From positions 1 through 55,307 of the forward strand of contig CAZLGW010000039.1 in the NCBI GenBank assembly GCA_964559125.1: DNA of 55,307 bases, read 5' to 3'. Each line of letters starts with the position of its first letter. Positions within the stretch are counted from its first letter, which is position 1. Shown here one piece after another: positions 1 to 7,154 of the stretch. The stretch comes from Ravibacter sp964559125. GTDB lineage: Bacteria > Bacteroidota > Bacteroidia > Cytophagales > Spirosomataceae. A program made the translations under genes and the position numbers. The notes under the pieces are model-generated. The model saw only the letters and a program-made list of their open reading frames with translations, was not told the origin of the DNA and did not search any database.

Positions 1-25
1 ACATACTGATCCCGAGTTCCATCAT
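1..25 (-). CDS. N-terminus of a gene leaving the window to the left
   Basis: Eight codons starting at the ATG at 25 (reading MMELGISM) run off the left edge in an open frame. A Bacteroidota-type -7 box lies 34 bases upstream, which supports a real start. The short N-terminus resembles the first strand of LLM-class flavin-dependent oxidoreductases (luciferase-like), but eight residues cannot establish that. Treat the product as unknown. Confidence 0.4.
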
Positions 26-58
26 GCAAAAAGTTGTAATTGTCGTATAAACCTGTTG

Positions 59-66
59 CAAAAGTA
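59..66 (-). promoter_or_regulatory. -7 promoter box TACTTTTG
   Basis: On the minus strand this octamer matches TAnnTTTG, the -7 consensus of the Bacteroidota primary sigma factor. It is followed by the start codon at 25, so the leader would be about 30 bases. No clear TTG is seen at the -33 position. Confidence 0.45.
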
Positions 67-153
67 GCAAACCTGCAGGAAGCATTCATTGATTCATGAT
101 AAGTAAGGAGCTGTTTGCAGCAAATGATTTTTCGTCAGGTAACCGGCCGGCTA

Positions 154-747
154 TCAGAACCGGACGCTGATACCCGTGTTCAATATCCCTTTGTAACCAT
201 ATCCCAGCTCAGCAAATATGCCGACGGTTTTACCGCACCGTATGCCTATAGGGCTGATCTGCATGATCATTAGCGGGGACCTGCTTTTTTCGACAACGCC
301 TGAAGCAGCGGCGGAATTTCTTTCAAAGGCATTGCCCACACCTCCGCCTGCCATGCTGTACAGGCACCATATCGGGCCGTCGAAATAGTGAAATTGTGCT
401 TCGGCAGCAAACAGGGCGGAAATGTACCGGTAATCGCCGGACTCAGGGGAATATCCGAAAAGAGACTCGTCGGTGTTCAGCAATGTCGCTCCCGCCGTAA
501 CCCCAGCCGAAAATCTACGTGAAATCCTGTAGCGGTAAGTGCCATAGAGGCCATTACTCCGTTGGTAAGGCTTGATAGTCTCTCTTAATAAAAACATCAC
601 AAGAAGGTTGGCATAGCCTTCAACGGCCGCATATTCGGAAGCCCACAGCCCGGCGCTGAGCCGGACTTCGTGTCTGTAATTTTGCTGCGCGTTGCTGCCT
701 ATAGAGAGCAGCAGGCATATAGCGGAGGTTAGAAAGAGCTTTTTCAT
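154..747 (-). CDS. Secreted hypothetical protein, probable small outer-membrane beta-barrel
   Basis: A 197-residue protein with a signal peptide (basic MKK, hydrophobic core, predicted cleavage after the SNAQ stretch near residue 21). The mature part is rich in alternating aromatic and small residues, has many Gly/Tyr-containing strands, and ends in a terminal Phe (GISVRF), as outer-membrane barrels do. An eight-stranded OmpA/OmpW-like barrel is plausible by length. It has no strong motif. It is transcribed alone, divergently from nadA across 336 bases, so context gives no function. Confidence 0.65.
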   Translation of the reverse strand: MKKLFLTSAICLLLSIGSNAQQNYRHEVRLSAGLWASEYAAVEGYANLLVMFLLRETIKPYQRSNGLYGTYRYRISRRFSAGVTAGATLLNTDESLFGYSPESGDYRYISALFAAEAQFHYFDGPIWCLYSMAGGGVGNAFERNSAAASGVVEKSRSPLMIMQISPIGIRCGKTVGIFAELGYGYKGILNTGISVRF

Positions 748-1083
748 GGGAATAAAGTAGTGTTAAATATCCTGTTTTAAGGAATAAAAACTTCTCAGAC
801 AAGTTCTGAATATTTTTTAGACTGTTATATTGTTGTCAGGCAAAGCCCTGTCTTGTTCTGCGACAATATATTTACTTGTCGTAAGACAACAAGGCGCTAT
901 CTGAACAGTGCGTATGTGCCGGTCCTGATACTTTTATGCGGACTCCGGGCTCTTCTATATAGAAATTGTATAAACACAGGCAGGCCCGAATATTTTCCTC
1001 CCTTTTTTTGTTACTTAGTTGTCCGATTGGATTCCAATAGCAAACAGGCATAGTCAGGATTAAAAGGTAATCAGGTATCGTCG
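748..1083. other. Divergent intergenic region upstream of nadA
   Basis: This gap of 336 bases should hold the promoters of the divergent barrel protein and nadA. I see an inverted repeat with 8-base arms, TATATTGT at 826-833 and ACAATATA at 863-870, followed by a smaller dyad around CTTGT...ACAAG near 875-895. No exact TAnnTTTG box and no recognised NAD-pathway operator were found. Short ORFs inside it look like noise. Confidence 0.4.
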
Positions 1084-2088
1084 ATGACATCTCAGGAAGA
1101 AATAAAAAAACAGGTAGCACGCTACGGGTATGTGAATGAAGCGGTGGCCGGCACGATAGACCTGGCGGCTGAAATCACCCGGCTGAAGAAAGAAAAAAAT
1201 GCAGTACTGCTCGCTCACTATTATGTTGACGGGGCTATCCAGGATCTGGCAGATTTTATAGGCGACAGCCTGGGCTTGTCGCAGCAGGCCGCCTCTACCG
1301 ACGCCGACCTTATTCTTTTCTGCGGAGTGCATTTCATGGGAGAAACCGCAAAAATTCTCAGTCCGCAGAAAAAAGTAGTAATACCCGACCTGAATGCAGG
1401 TTGTTCCCTGGCCGATTCGGCCCCGGCCGACCGCTTTGCCGCCTTTAAGGCACAATATCCCGATCATATCGTCATCAGCTATATCAACTGTTCGGCAGAA
1501 ATAAAAGCGCTGACGGACATTGTGTGTACATCTTCCAACGCGTTGCATATTGTTAACAGCCTGCCGGAAGATCAGAAGATTATTTTTGCGCCGGATGCCA
1601 ACCTGGGGCGTTATGTAGCTCACAAAACGGGCCGCGATATGGTGCTTTGGGACGGAGCCTGCATTGTACATATCGATATCTCGCGGGAAAAGCTCGCGAA
1701 GCTCATGACCGAAAACCCGGACGCGCTTCTGATCGCGCACCCCGAGTGTAAGGAGGATATCCTGATGAAAGCAGATTTTGTGAGCTCTACTACCGGCCTG
1801 CTGCGTTTTGTAAAGGAATCGCCGCATCAGAAATTTATCGTCGCTACAGAAGCGGGGATCCTGCATAAGATGAAGGAATCGGTTCCGGAGAAAAAGCTCA
1901 TTCCCGCGCCGGGCAATGACAATAATACCTGCGCCTGCTCGGAATGCCCCTACATGAAAATGAATACGCTTGAAAAGGTATACAATGCGCTCCTTTACGA
2001 GCAGCCCGAGATTTTCGTGCCGGAAGATATTCGTGTCAAAGCATATGAATCGGTAGCAAGGATGCTGGAGCTTAGTAAGGGGATCTGA
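1084..2088 (+). CDS. nadA: Quinolinate synthase A
   Basis: NadA condenses iminoaspartate with dihydroxyacetone phosphate to quinolinate, the de novo NAD precursor, in the cytosol using a [4Fe-4S] cluster. The 334-residue length is typical. Motifs visible include AHYY at residues 44-47, CGVHFMGETAK at 80-90, and the three expected cluster cysteines C107 (GCSLAD), C222 (HPECKED) and C288 (last of the CACSEC run). The partners nadB and nadC are not in this window, so the gene stands alone. It converges on the crp/fnr-like gene 30 bases downstream. Confidence 0.96.
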   Translation: MTSQEEIKKQVARYGYVNEAVAGTIDLAAEITRLKKEKNAVLLAHYYVDGAIQDLADFIGDSLGLSQQAASTDADLILFCGVHFMGETAKILSPQKKVVIPDLNAGCSLADSAPADRFAAFKAQYPDHIVISYINCSAEIKALTDIVCTSSNALHIVNSLPEDQKIIFAPDANLGRYVAHKTGRDMVLWDGACIVHIDISREKLAKLMTENPDALLIAHPECKEDILMKADFVSSTTGLLRFVKESPHQKFIVATEAGILHKMKESVPEKKLIPAPGNDNNTCACSECPYMKMNTLEKVYNALLYEQPEIFVPEDIRVKAYESVARMLELSKGI

Positions 2089-2117
2089 TGGGTTTAACCG
2101 GGAGCTGGTGCCGGATT

Positions 2118-2747
2118 TTAGCCGATACAGAAAGTTGTAGCAGTTAAAAGCCAGGGAACACCTGATTTCGCAGAGTTTAAATTTACCATTTTCAGGTTCC
2201 GGCTAAAAGTCGCGCTGGTAGTGCCCAGATAAGTAGCGATGTAAACATCCGGTATACGTCGGAAAAGCGACGAAGGCTGACTAATATAGTGTGCTATACG
2301 TTTTTCGACCGACAAAAACTTAAAGGTCTTGATTCTTTCTCCGAAACTGATCAATTGCTCTTCCAGTAACCGGATGGCAATATCGGCAATTTCCGGGTCC
2401 AGTTTGGCCAGACTGCGATAGTTTTCGTATGAAAGTGAGCATACAGTACAATCCTCCAGGGTTTCCAGGATCTCTTCCGAGGGCTTTTGACGGAAAAAAC
2501 TGGCTGCTATACAAACGGCTTCTCCGTCTGAGATCAATAATGAGGTGATATCTTCGGAGCCTCGCGTATAATAGATTCGCATCACACCTTTTACAATGAA
2601 GTATATGGTCGGGCTTACCTGGCCCTGCGTCACCAGTACACGTCCTTTAGGTATTACGTAGGGGCTAAAACTACCGAGAAGCGCATCTTTTTCCGGAGAA
2701 GCCTGTACGGCTTCTATTGCTCTCAATATTCTATTGAGTGGTTTCAT
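2118..2747 (-). CDS. Crp/Fnr-family transcriptional regulator
   Basis: A 209-residue cytoplasmic regulator. Residues about 20-115 form a cyclic-nucleotide-binding-type beta-roll (IPKG...VTQGQ...YFIVKGVMRIYY), and the C-terminal third has a winged HTH at about 167-190 with probable recognition helix TSATFSRNLK. There is no N-terminal cysteine cluster, so it is not a classical oxygen-sensing FNR; the ligand is unknown. The protein continues about 20 residues beyond the HTH with a hydrophobic tail (ending TATTFCIG). It is divergent from a small membrane protein, and a TTGAT-N4-ATCAA palindrome lies between them, which suggests autoregulation or control of that neighbour. Confidence 0.88.
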   Translation of the reverse strand: MKPLNRILRAIEAVQASPEKDALLGSFSPYVIPKGRVLVTQGQVSPTIYFIVKGVMRIYYTRGSEDITSLLISDGEAVCIAASFFRQKPSEEILETLEDCTVCSLSYENYRSLAKLDPEIADIAIRLLEEQLISFGERIKTFKFLSVEKRIAHYISQPSSLFRRIPDVYIATYLGTTSATFSRNLKMVNLNSAKSGVPWLLTATTFCIG

Positions 2748-2843
2748 AGTCGGGGGAATAGGATTGAAAAAAGTAATTTACAAAATTTCAAAATATTACC
2801 GGGTTCCTTCTTCATAATTTGTGGCGACGGTTTTAAAAATCAA

Positions 2844-2857
2844 TTGATTCTTATCAA
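2844..2857. promoter_or_regulatory. FNR/CRP-type palindrome TTGAT-N4-ATCAA
   Basis: The 14-base element TTGATTCTTATCAA matches the classical FNR half-site arrangement perfectly. It lies 97 bases upstream of the crp/fnr-like start at 2747 and 108 bases upstream of the membrane protein start at 2965. Binding by the neighbouring regulator is an inference from family and position. Confidence 0.5.
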
Positions 2858-2866
2858 CAAAAATTA

Positions 2867-2880
2867 TTGTCGGCCGACAA
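2867..2880. promoter_or_regulatory. 14-base perfect palindrome beside the FNR-like site
   Basis: TTGTCGGCCGACAA is fully self-complementary and lies 9 bases from the FNR-like element. It could be a second operator in the same divergent control region. It has no loop, so it is not a terminator. Confidence 0.4.
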
Positions 2881-2964
2881 GCCGGTTCTTTAATCTACAA
2901 CAATATAGCTATCCGGTGAATCCTGTTTCCTTTACTCATTGTTTTTCCAACCATCCCCGCTACT

Positions 2965-3390
2965 ATGAAAAGATCACTACTAATTACGCTCTGGATGGGA
3001 ATGTCCATCCATGCATTCGGTTACCTGGAGTATCGTATCGATCCGGAATACGCAAAAGACTCTCTCCAAAAGGTACAGGCAGACTCCGCGCATATCAAAG
3101 AATTAGCTGCTCCCCGCATTTTCGGCGCATTTTCAGTGATTGGTTCTGTTGCTTCTCACGTCATGTTTTGGAACTATTTTTCAATGCCTTTTGACCCCCT
3201 TCCACTTATCGGAGTCTCCTTTGTGGTGGCTGTAATTTCAGGAATTGCCGCCTTTTCCATACGGAAAAAGCTGCTTCGGACCACCTTTAAGAACCACCCG
3301 AATGCCCGTCGGTTACGAATGGGACAATGGTTGGCAGGGATCGGGATAGGGATTTCTGTCTTACTGATCGTGATGATGTTCAATTTATAA
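2965..3390 (+). CDS. Small multi-pass membrane protein, hypothetical
   Basis: A 141-residue protein with an N-terminal hydrophobic segment (signal peptide or first helix, residues 1-20), a charged stretch (about 25-48), then three hydrophobic segments near residues 52-72, 76-96 and 119-139. A basic loop (RKKLLRTTFKNHPNARR) lies before the last one. I do not recognise the family. It faces the Crp/Fnr regulator across a region with two palindromes, so it may be a target of that regulator. Confidence 0.7.
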   Translation: MKRSLLITLWMGMSIHAFGYLEYRIDPEYAKDSLQKVQADSAHIKELAAPRIFGAFSVIGSVASHVMFWNYFSMPFDPLPLIGVSFVVAVISGIAAFSIRKKLLRTTFKNHPNARRLRMGQWLAGIGIGISVLLIVMMFNL

Positions 3391-3552
3391 TAATCCTGGG
3401 AAGGTTGTGGATCAAGCCTATTTCTTGTGGAGGTGCTTGTCTTATTGATATAGCTGGATTCGGCATAGAAAGAGCAGGGCGATCCTACCGGATCTTCTCC
3501 TCCTGTCTACCAGTTTGGTCGTTCCTTCAGGGGGGCAATTCATATACCCCTG

Positions 3553-3588
3553 AAAAAGATAAAGCCGCCTCATGTGAGACGGCTTTAT
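3553..3588 (-). terminator. Terminator hairpin of the candidate small transcript
   Basis: On the minus strand, 9-base arms ATAAAGCCG and CGGCTTTAT (3588-3559) with additional inner pairing CTCA/TGAG are followed directly by CTTTTTC. The plus strand has no T run after the hairpin, so the orientation is minus. Confidence 0.6.
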
Positions 3589-3743
3589 GCTGACTATTCC
3601 TAAACCCTTAACCTTTTCTAAAGAAAACTCAACTTTACTTGTGAATTGCCCTTGTGGCGCTTCATTATTATGACGTAAAGTTTCTGCCGAAGTCACTCAA
3701 ACTGCTCATTTTATTTTTTCTTCCGCCTCATTTGATCAACGAC
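3553..3743 (-). ncRNA. Candidate small RNA or small-peptide transcript
   Basis: On the minus strand a perfect -7 box (3755-3748) is followed, about 190 bases later, by a hairpin and T run. In between are two tiny ORFs: 13 codons at 3709-3668 (MSSLSDFGRNFTS), preceded by GGCGGAAG as a possible ribosome site, and 15 codons at 3665-3618 (MKRHKGNSQVKLSFL). I do not recognise either peptide or a known RNA family. It may be a small RNA, a peptide-coding transcript, or both. Confidence 0.4.
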
Positions 3744-3747
3744 AATG

Positions 3748-3755
3748 CAAAGGTA
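3748..3755 (-). promoter_or_regulatory. -7 promoter box TACCTTTG
   Basis: Exact TAnnTTTG match on the minus strand followed by CA. Transcription would begin near 3743, some 34 bases before the first tiny ORF. The upstream region is AT-rich, but a TTG at the -33 position is not obvious. Confidence 0.5.
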
Positions 3756-3992
3756 GATGATTTTTTTTAATTATCACGGTTTTGTTCAATTATTTTTTCA
3801 TAAATGGTTTTTGTATAATTTGTTATGCATGCATATCTATCTATTTGATTGGTAGATTTATGTTATTTTATTCTGTTTTATGCATTAAAAAAGAATATTA
3901 TTTTGATTTCTGTGTAAAAACATTTATTAAATTATTTTTAAAAATAAATATGGGATTTTGCGAGTTTCTTTCAAATTCATTTAAAAGTACAA

Positions 3993-4553
3993 TTAACGAT
4001 TAAAATTGTTCATGGTTGCCTGTAGCCCGTGCAAACAGAAAGAACAGATCATTTCCCCGGCCTTATCCAGGTAGCCGGGAAGCTCTTCCATTTCTTCTTT
4101 ACCAAACATACCCAGTACATAATCTACCTGTCGTCCTTTCGGAAAACCATTGCCGATCCCGAAACGCAGCCGGCAATAATCCTGGCCTCCCAGGCTTTCC
4201 TGCAGGCTTTTAAGACCGTTATGCCCGCCGTCTGATCCCTTGGGCTTGATACGGAGGGTTCCGAAAGGCAGCTGGAGCTCGTCTACTATCACGAGAAGGT
4301 TTTCTTTGGGGATTCCATATGCCTGTAAGTAATAAGCTACGGCTTTACCGCTGAGGTTCATATAGGTAGTGGGCTTAATGAAATGCAGGGTACGGCCTTT
4401 GTATTTCCAGACGGCCGTGTAGGCCAGTTTCTCAAAAGAAAACCGGAAATCCTCCTGTGCCGCCAGCCGGTCTACCACCATAAACCCGACATTATGGCGT
4501 GTTAAAGCGTATTCCGGTCCTATATTTCCCAACCCGGCTATGAGATATTTCAT
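3993..4553 (-). CDS. pth: Peptidyl-tRNA hydrolase
   Basis: Releases tRNA from peptidyl-tRNA that has dropped off ribosomes. The 186-residue length is normal. Family signatures are AGLGNIGPEYALTRHNVGF at residues 6-24 with catalytic H20 and N10, YMN near N66, the catalytic Asp in VIVDELQLPFG (D91), and GSDGGHNGLKS with N112. The usual Pro after GN is Ile here, a mild variation. It is divergent from pyrR with 64 bases between the starts. Confidence 0.96.
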   Translation of the reverse strand: MKYLIAGLGNIGPEYALTRHNVGFMVVDRLAAQEDFRFSFEKLAYTAVWKYKGRTLHFIKPTTYMNLSGKAVAYYLQAYGIPKENLLVIVDELQLPFGTLRIKPKGSDGGHNGLKSLQESLGGQDYCRLRFGIGNGFPKGRQVDYVLGMFGKEEMEELPGYLDKAGEMICSFCLHGLQATMNNFNR

Positions 4554-4617
4554 AAATTTGTAAGGTAGTTAATGTTTACAGGGTTAAATTGACTCCGAAA
4601 TTCCAACTTTTATTTGA

Positions 4618-5157
4618 ATGGCCCAAAAACGACTGATTCTGGAGAGTCCATTGCTGGAGATTATGACCAGCAGGTTTTGCCAGCAATTAATAGAAAATCA
4701 TCAGGATTTCAGCGAGTCTGTTATCCTTGGCCTCCAGCCAAGGGGAATCCATCTGGCAGAACGGATCGTAAAGGAATTGACAGTATTGACCGGTAACGAA
4801 ATCCCGCTCGGGTATCTCGACGCTACTTTCTCCAGGGATGATTTCCGGAGGAGGGAATCTCCGTTATTGCCCAATAAAACGCAGGTGCCTTTTCTCATTG
4901 AGAACAAGAAGGTGATCCTGATCGACGACGTGATGGCAACGGGCAGAATGGTAAGAGCTGCTTTGGATGCTATGACCGCTTTCGGACGTCCTACGCTGGT
5001 GGAACTGCTCGTGCTCATCGATCGACGTTATAACCGGCATTTGCCGATCGGCCCTGACTATGTGGGTATGAAGGTAAATACAGGCGAAGAACAGAAAGTA
5101 CAAGTGGAATGGAAGGAACAAGGGTTTGACTCTGACCGTATCTGGCTCGTCGGCTGA
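4618..5157 (+). CDS. pyrR: PyrR-type phosphoribosyltransferase (uracil PRTase / pyr regulator)
   Basis: A 179-residue type I phosphoribosyltransferase. The PRPP-binding motif VILIDDVMATGRMVRAA lies at residues 99-115, and ILGLQPRGIHLA (37-48) matches the PyrR substrate loop. PyrR binds pyr mRNA in Firmicutes and has uracil phosphoribosyltransferase activity; whether it regulates RNA here is unknown because no pyrimidine biosynthetic gene or attenuator is adjacent. A small DUF2905 gene follows after 24 bases and may be co-transcribed. Confidence 0.88.
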   Translation: MAQKRLILESPLLEIMTSRFCQQLIENHQDFSESVILGLQPRGIHLAERIVKELTVLTGNEIPLGYLDATFSRDDFRRRESPLLPNKTQVPFLIENKKVILIDDVMATGRMVRAALDAMTAFGRPTLVELLVLIDRRYNRHLPIGPDYVGMKVNTGEEQKVQVEWKEQGFDSDRIWLVG

Positions 5158-5181
5158 GAAAAGCCTTTATATGTTCTCTGA

Positions 5182-5409
5182 ATGAATCCCAATATCGGAA
5201 AACTGGTCATAGGCGCCGGCGTGCTGCTGATCCTCGCAGGCCTCGTGATCTATTTTGCAGGCGATAAGCTGAACTGGTTTGGCAGATTGCCCGGCGACAT
5301 AAGAGTGGAAAAGGAAAACTTTCGCTTCTATTTCCCGGTGACTTCGCTTATACTCGTCAGTTTGCTGTTGAATCTGCTGATTTTTTTTGTGAGGAGGTTT
5401 TTGAATTGA
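5182..5409 (+). CDS. DUF2905 family small membrane protein
   Basis: A 75-residue protein with two transmembrane helices (about 8-28 and 51-72) joined by a loop containing WFGRLPGDIRVEKENFRFYFP, the hallmark of the DUF2905 family. Its function is unknown. It sits just behind pyrR on the same strand. Its last 53 bases overlap the 3' end of the convergent secreted-protein gene. Confidence 0.88.
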   Translation: MNPNIGKLVIGAGVLLILAGLVIYFAGDKLNWFGRLPGDIRVEKENFRFYFPVTSLILVSLLLNLLIFFVRRFLN

Positions 5410-6970
5410 CCGAAGTGTCAGACAAAGGGATCCCCGTTTCCGGGTCGACGTGGTAGGTCAGCTTGGTAATATAATATACCTCCTTTTGCGATCCCGGAGG
5501 AGCATTTTCCGGTTTCTGCCTGCCGAAAGCCATGAAATACCTGTCATACCATGCGGCAAGGCTTGCATTTTCATTGTAAAACATGCTTCTCGATTTGGGC
5601 TGTATTTCGTGTTTTTTGCTTTCAACCACCACCTTCTCTCTTTTGATTACTTCGGTATGGATGTTGCCTTCGTCGGGATAAGCCAGTACCCAGTAGTCGC
5701 CGAAGCGTGAGAGCTGGACCATCTCCTGGAGTTCATAGCTGGTCAGGTTTTTTATTGCGAAGCTGTTGTCCCACTTATATCGCCCGTTCTTATCGAAACC
5801 GCAAACGATGGCGTGGGTATAACGAAACCCTTCCTGCGCCCTGATAGAAGAACCCCGCCCGAAACTGTTCATACCATTCCCCACAGTACTATAGCTCCTG
5901 TAGTTGGGGTAGTAGACTTCAGCCACCAGCAGGATCTCGGTTTCCGTTTCGATGAGGTTATGAAGGAGCAGCCTGTAACGGAACTTGTTTTCTTTCCCCA
6001 GCGATTTCCGTTTCCCGATCCGGGCCATCATCCTGGCTTTCCGCTTAGGACTCATATAGTTGAAGAAATTCTCCAGTTCGGAAAATTCAATATATTCCAG
6101 CTTTTCCGGTTCCGTATCTATGATATGAGAAATGTAAAGCCCCTGGGAAAAGGGAGTGCACCCGACCGAGTAGTTCCCGATCAGGTAAGAGTCGTTTTCA
6201 TTGAGCGGTACGATCTGTCCGGAAATAATGCTGTAATCTTCGTCGGTTAGCGTAGTGGTTTTTAATAATTTCCCCTCGTAGTTGTAAGTCTTGATCTGGA
6301 AAAGGCACTGGCGTTTCCGGAAGGCATACGTGATCACGTTGATCAGTCCGTCGTGCTCGTTGATGTCGACCCCGTTCAGCTCGGAGTTCTTTTCATACAG
6401 CCCGGGCAGTACCCTTGTCGTTTTGTCAAAAAAGGAAAACACCACCACTACCGGTCTCGCACGGTGATAACCTGCCAGGATCGCCTTGCTTTCCATTACC
6501 TTGAAATGATGAATGTCGATGTTGGCCAGCAACTTGCCTTCATGCACGTCGCTGTAGCCCGTCTCCAGGTTTACCTGCAGGAAGAGGAATTTATCCGTAT
6601 CCGGTTCGGCAAACACCCAATAAGCATAGGCGTCATTCTGGTAGGCCATTACCGGGACATACCTGAAACTCAGCTCATAAGTGCCGGTCCAGACCGACTT
6701 AAGATCGGTATCCAGCTTCACAAATTTCCATTCCTCACCACGATTGCCGAAAACCCCCGTCCTCACCAGGACCAGCGATCCCTGCTCACCCAGCGGAAAT
6801 ACCTCGAACCGCTCGTCGGCCGTCGACGATGCAAGGAATTCCACGTGCTGTACTTTTTCAAGCTGAGCGTATGATTCCGAAGGAAAAAAAAAGATAGAAA
6901 GAAAAAGCAATGAAATACAGTATAGCCAGGGATACCGGGGAAAGTGATACGGGCAAGTTGCGATCAGCAT
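5357..6970 (-). CDS. Secreted hypothetical protein
   Basis: About 537 residues. I place the start at the ATG at 6970 because AGGA lies 9-12 bases upstream and it gives a signal peptide (long hydrophobic LYCISLLFLSIFFF segment, ending near SYAQ); the frame stays open to 7072. The mature protein is a repetitive, beta-rich, Tyr- and Phe-rich chain that may be a propeller or barrel. I recognise no catalytic motif. It lies divergent from argS and its 3' end overlaps the DUF2905 gene tail-to-tail. No function is assigned. Confidence 0.72.
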   Translation of the reverse strand: MLIATCPYHFPRYPWLYCISLLFLSIFFFPSESYAQLEKVQHVEFLASSTADERFEVFPLGEQGSLVLVRTGVFGNRGEEWKFVKLDTDLKSVWTGTYELSFRYVPVMAYQNDAYAYWVFAEPDTDKFLFLQVNLETGYSDVHEGKLLANIDIHHFKVMESKAILAGYHRARPVVVVFSFFDKTTRVLPGLYEKNSELNGVDINEHDGLINVITYAFRKRQCLFQIKTYNYEGKLLKTTTLTDEDYSIISGQIVPLNENDSYLIGNYSVGCTPFSQGLYISHIIDTEPEKLEYIEFSELENFFNYMSPKRKARMMARIGKRKSLGKENKFRYRLLLHNLIETETEILLVAEVYYPNYRSYSTVGNGMNSFGRGSSIRAQEGFRYTHAIVCGFDKNGRYKWDNSFAIKNLTSYELQEMVQLSRFGDYWVLAYPDEGNIHTEVIKREKVVVESKKHEIQPKSRSMFYNENASLAAWYDRYFMAFGRQKPENAPPGSQKEVYYITKLTYHVDPETGIPLSDTSVNSKTSSQKKSADSTAN

Positions 6971-7119
6971 TATTTTATTTCCTGGAGACATCGTTTTCAA
7001 GGCTGAATGCTGGGTATAATCCCCCGCACATATTGGAAAGTTACGAAAAAAAGAAATCAACTCATCCTGCATGCCCGATTTAATACCTCCTGTTTTCTGG
7101 CTTGCCCCTTATTTTCCCT

Positions 7120-7127
7120 TATTTTTG
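7120..7127 (+). promoter_or_regulatory. -7 promoter box TATTTTTG of argS
   Basis: Exact TAnnTTTG match followed by CC, with a TTG at 7102-7104 at slightly short spacing. Transcription would start near 7132. That excludes the upstream in-frame ATG at 7071 and supports the ATG at 7155. Confidence 0.55.
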
Positions 7128-7154
7128 CCGTTGTTAAAAAGTCGAACCTATTTT

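Larger units (their letters stand above)
3391..3992. other. 602-base intergenic region, very AT-rich at its right side
   Basis: The region lies between the membrane protein (+) and pth (-). The left 160 bases contain a short inverted repeat, TTCAGGGG at 3526-3533 with CCCCTGAA at 3547-3554. The middle part holds a probable minus-strand small transcript, listed separately. Bases from about 3756 to 3992 are extremely AT-rich, with long A and T runs and no credible gene; this could be an upstream promoter-enhancing stretch for that transcript. Confidence 0.6.

Noticed and set aside
3442..3696. 84-codon minus-strand frame overlapping the candidate small transcript
   Set aside because: It runs through the terminator hairpin and has no credible start; the shorter frames inside the transcript fit the promoter and terminator better.
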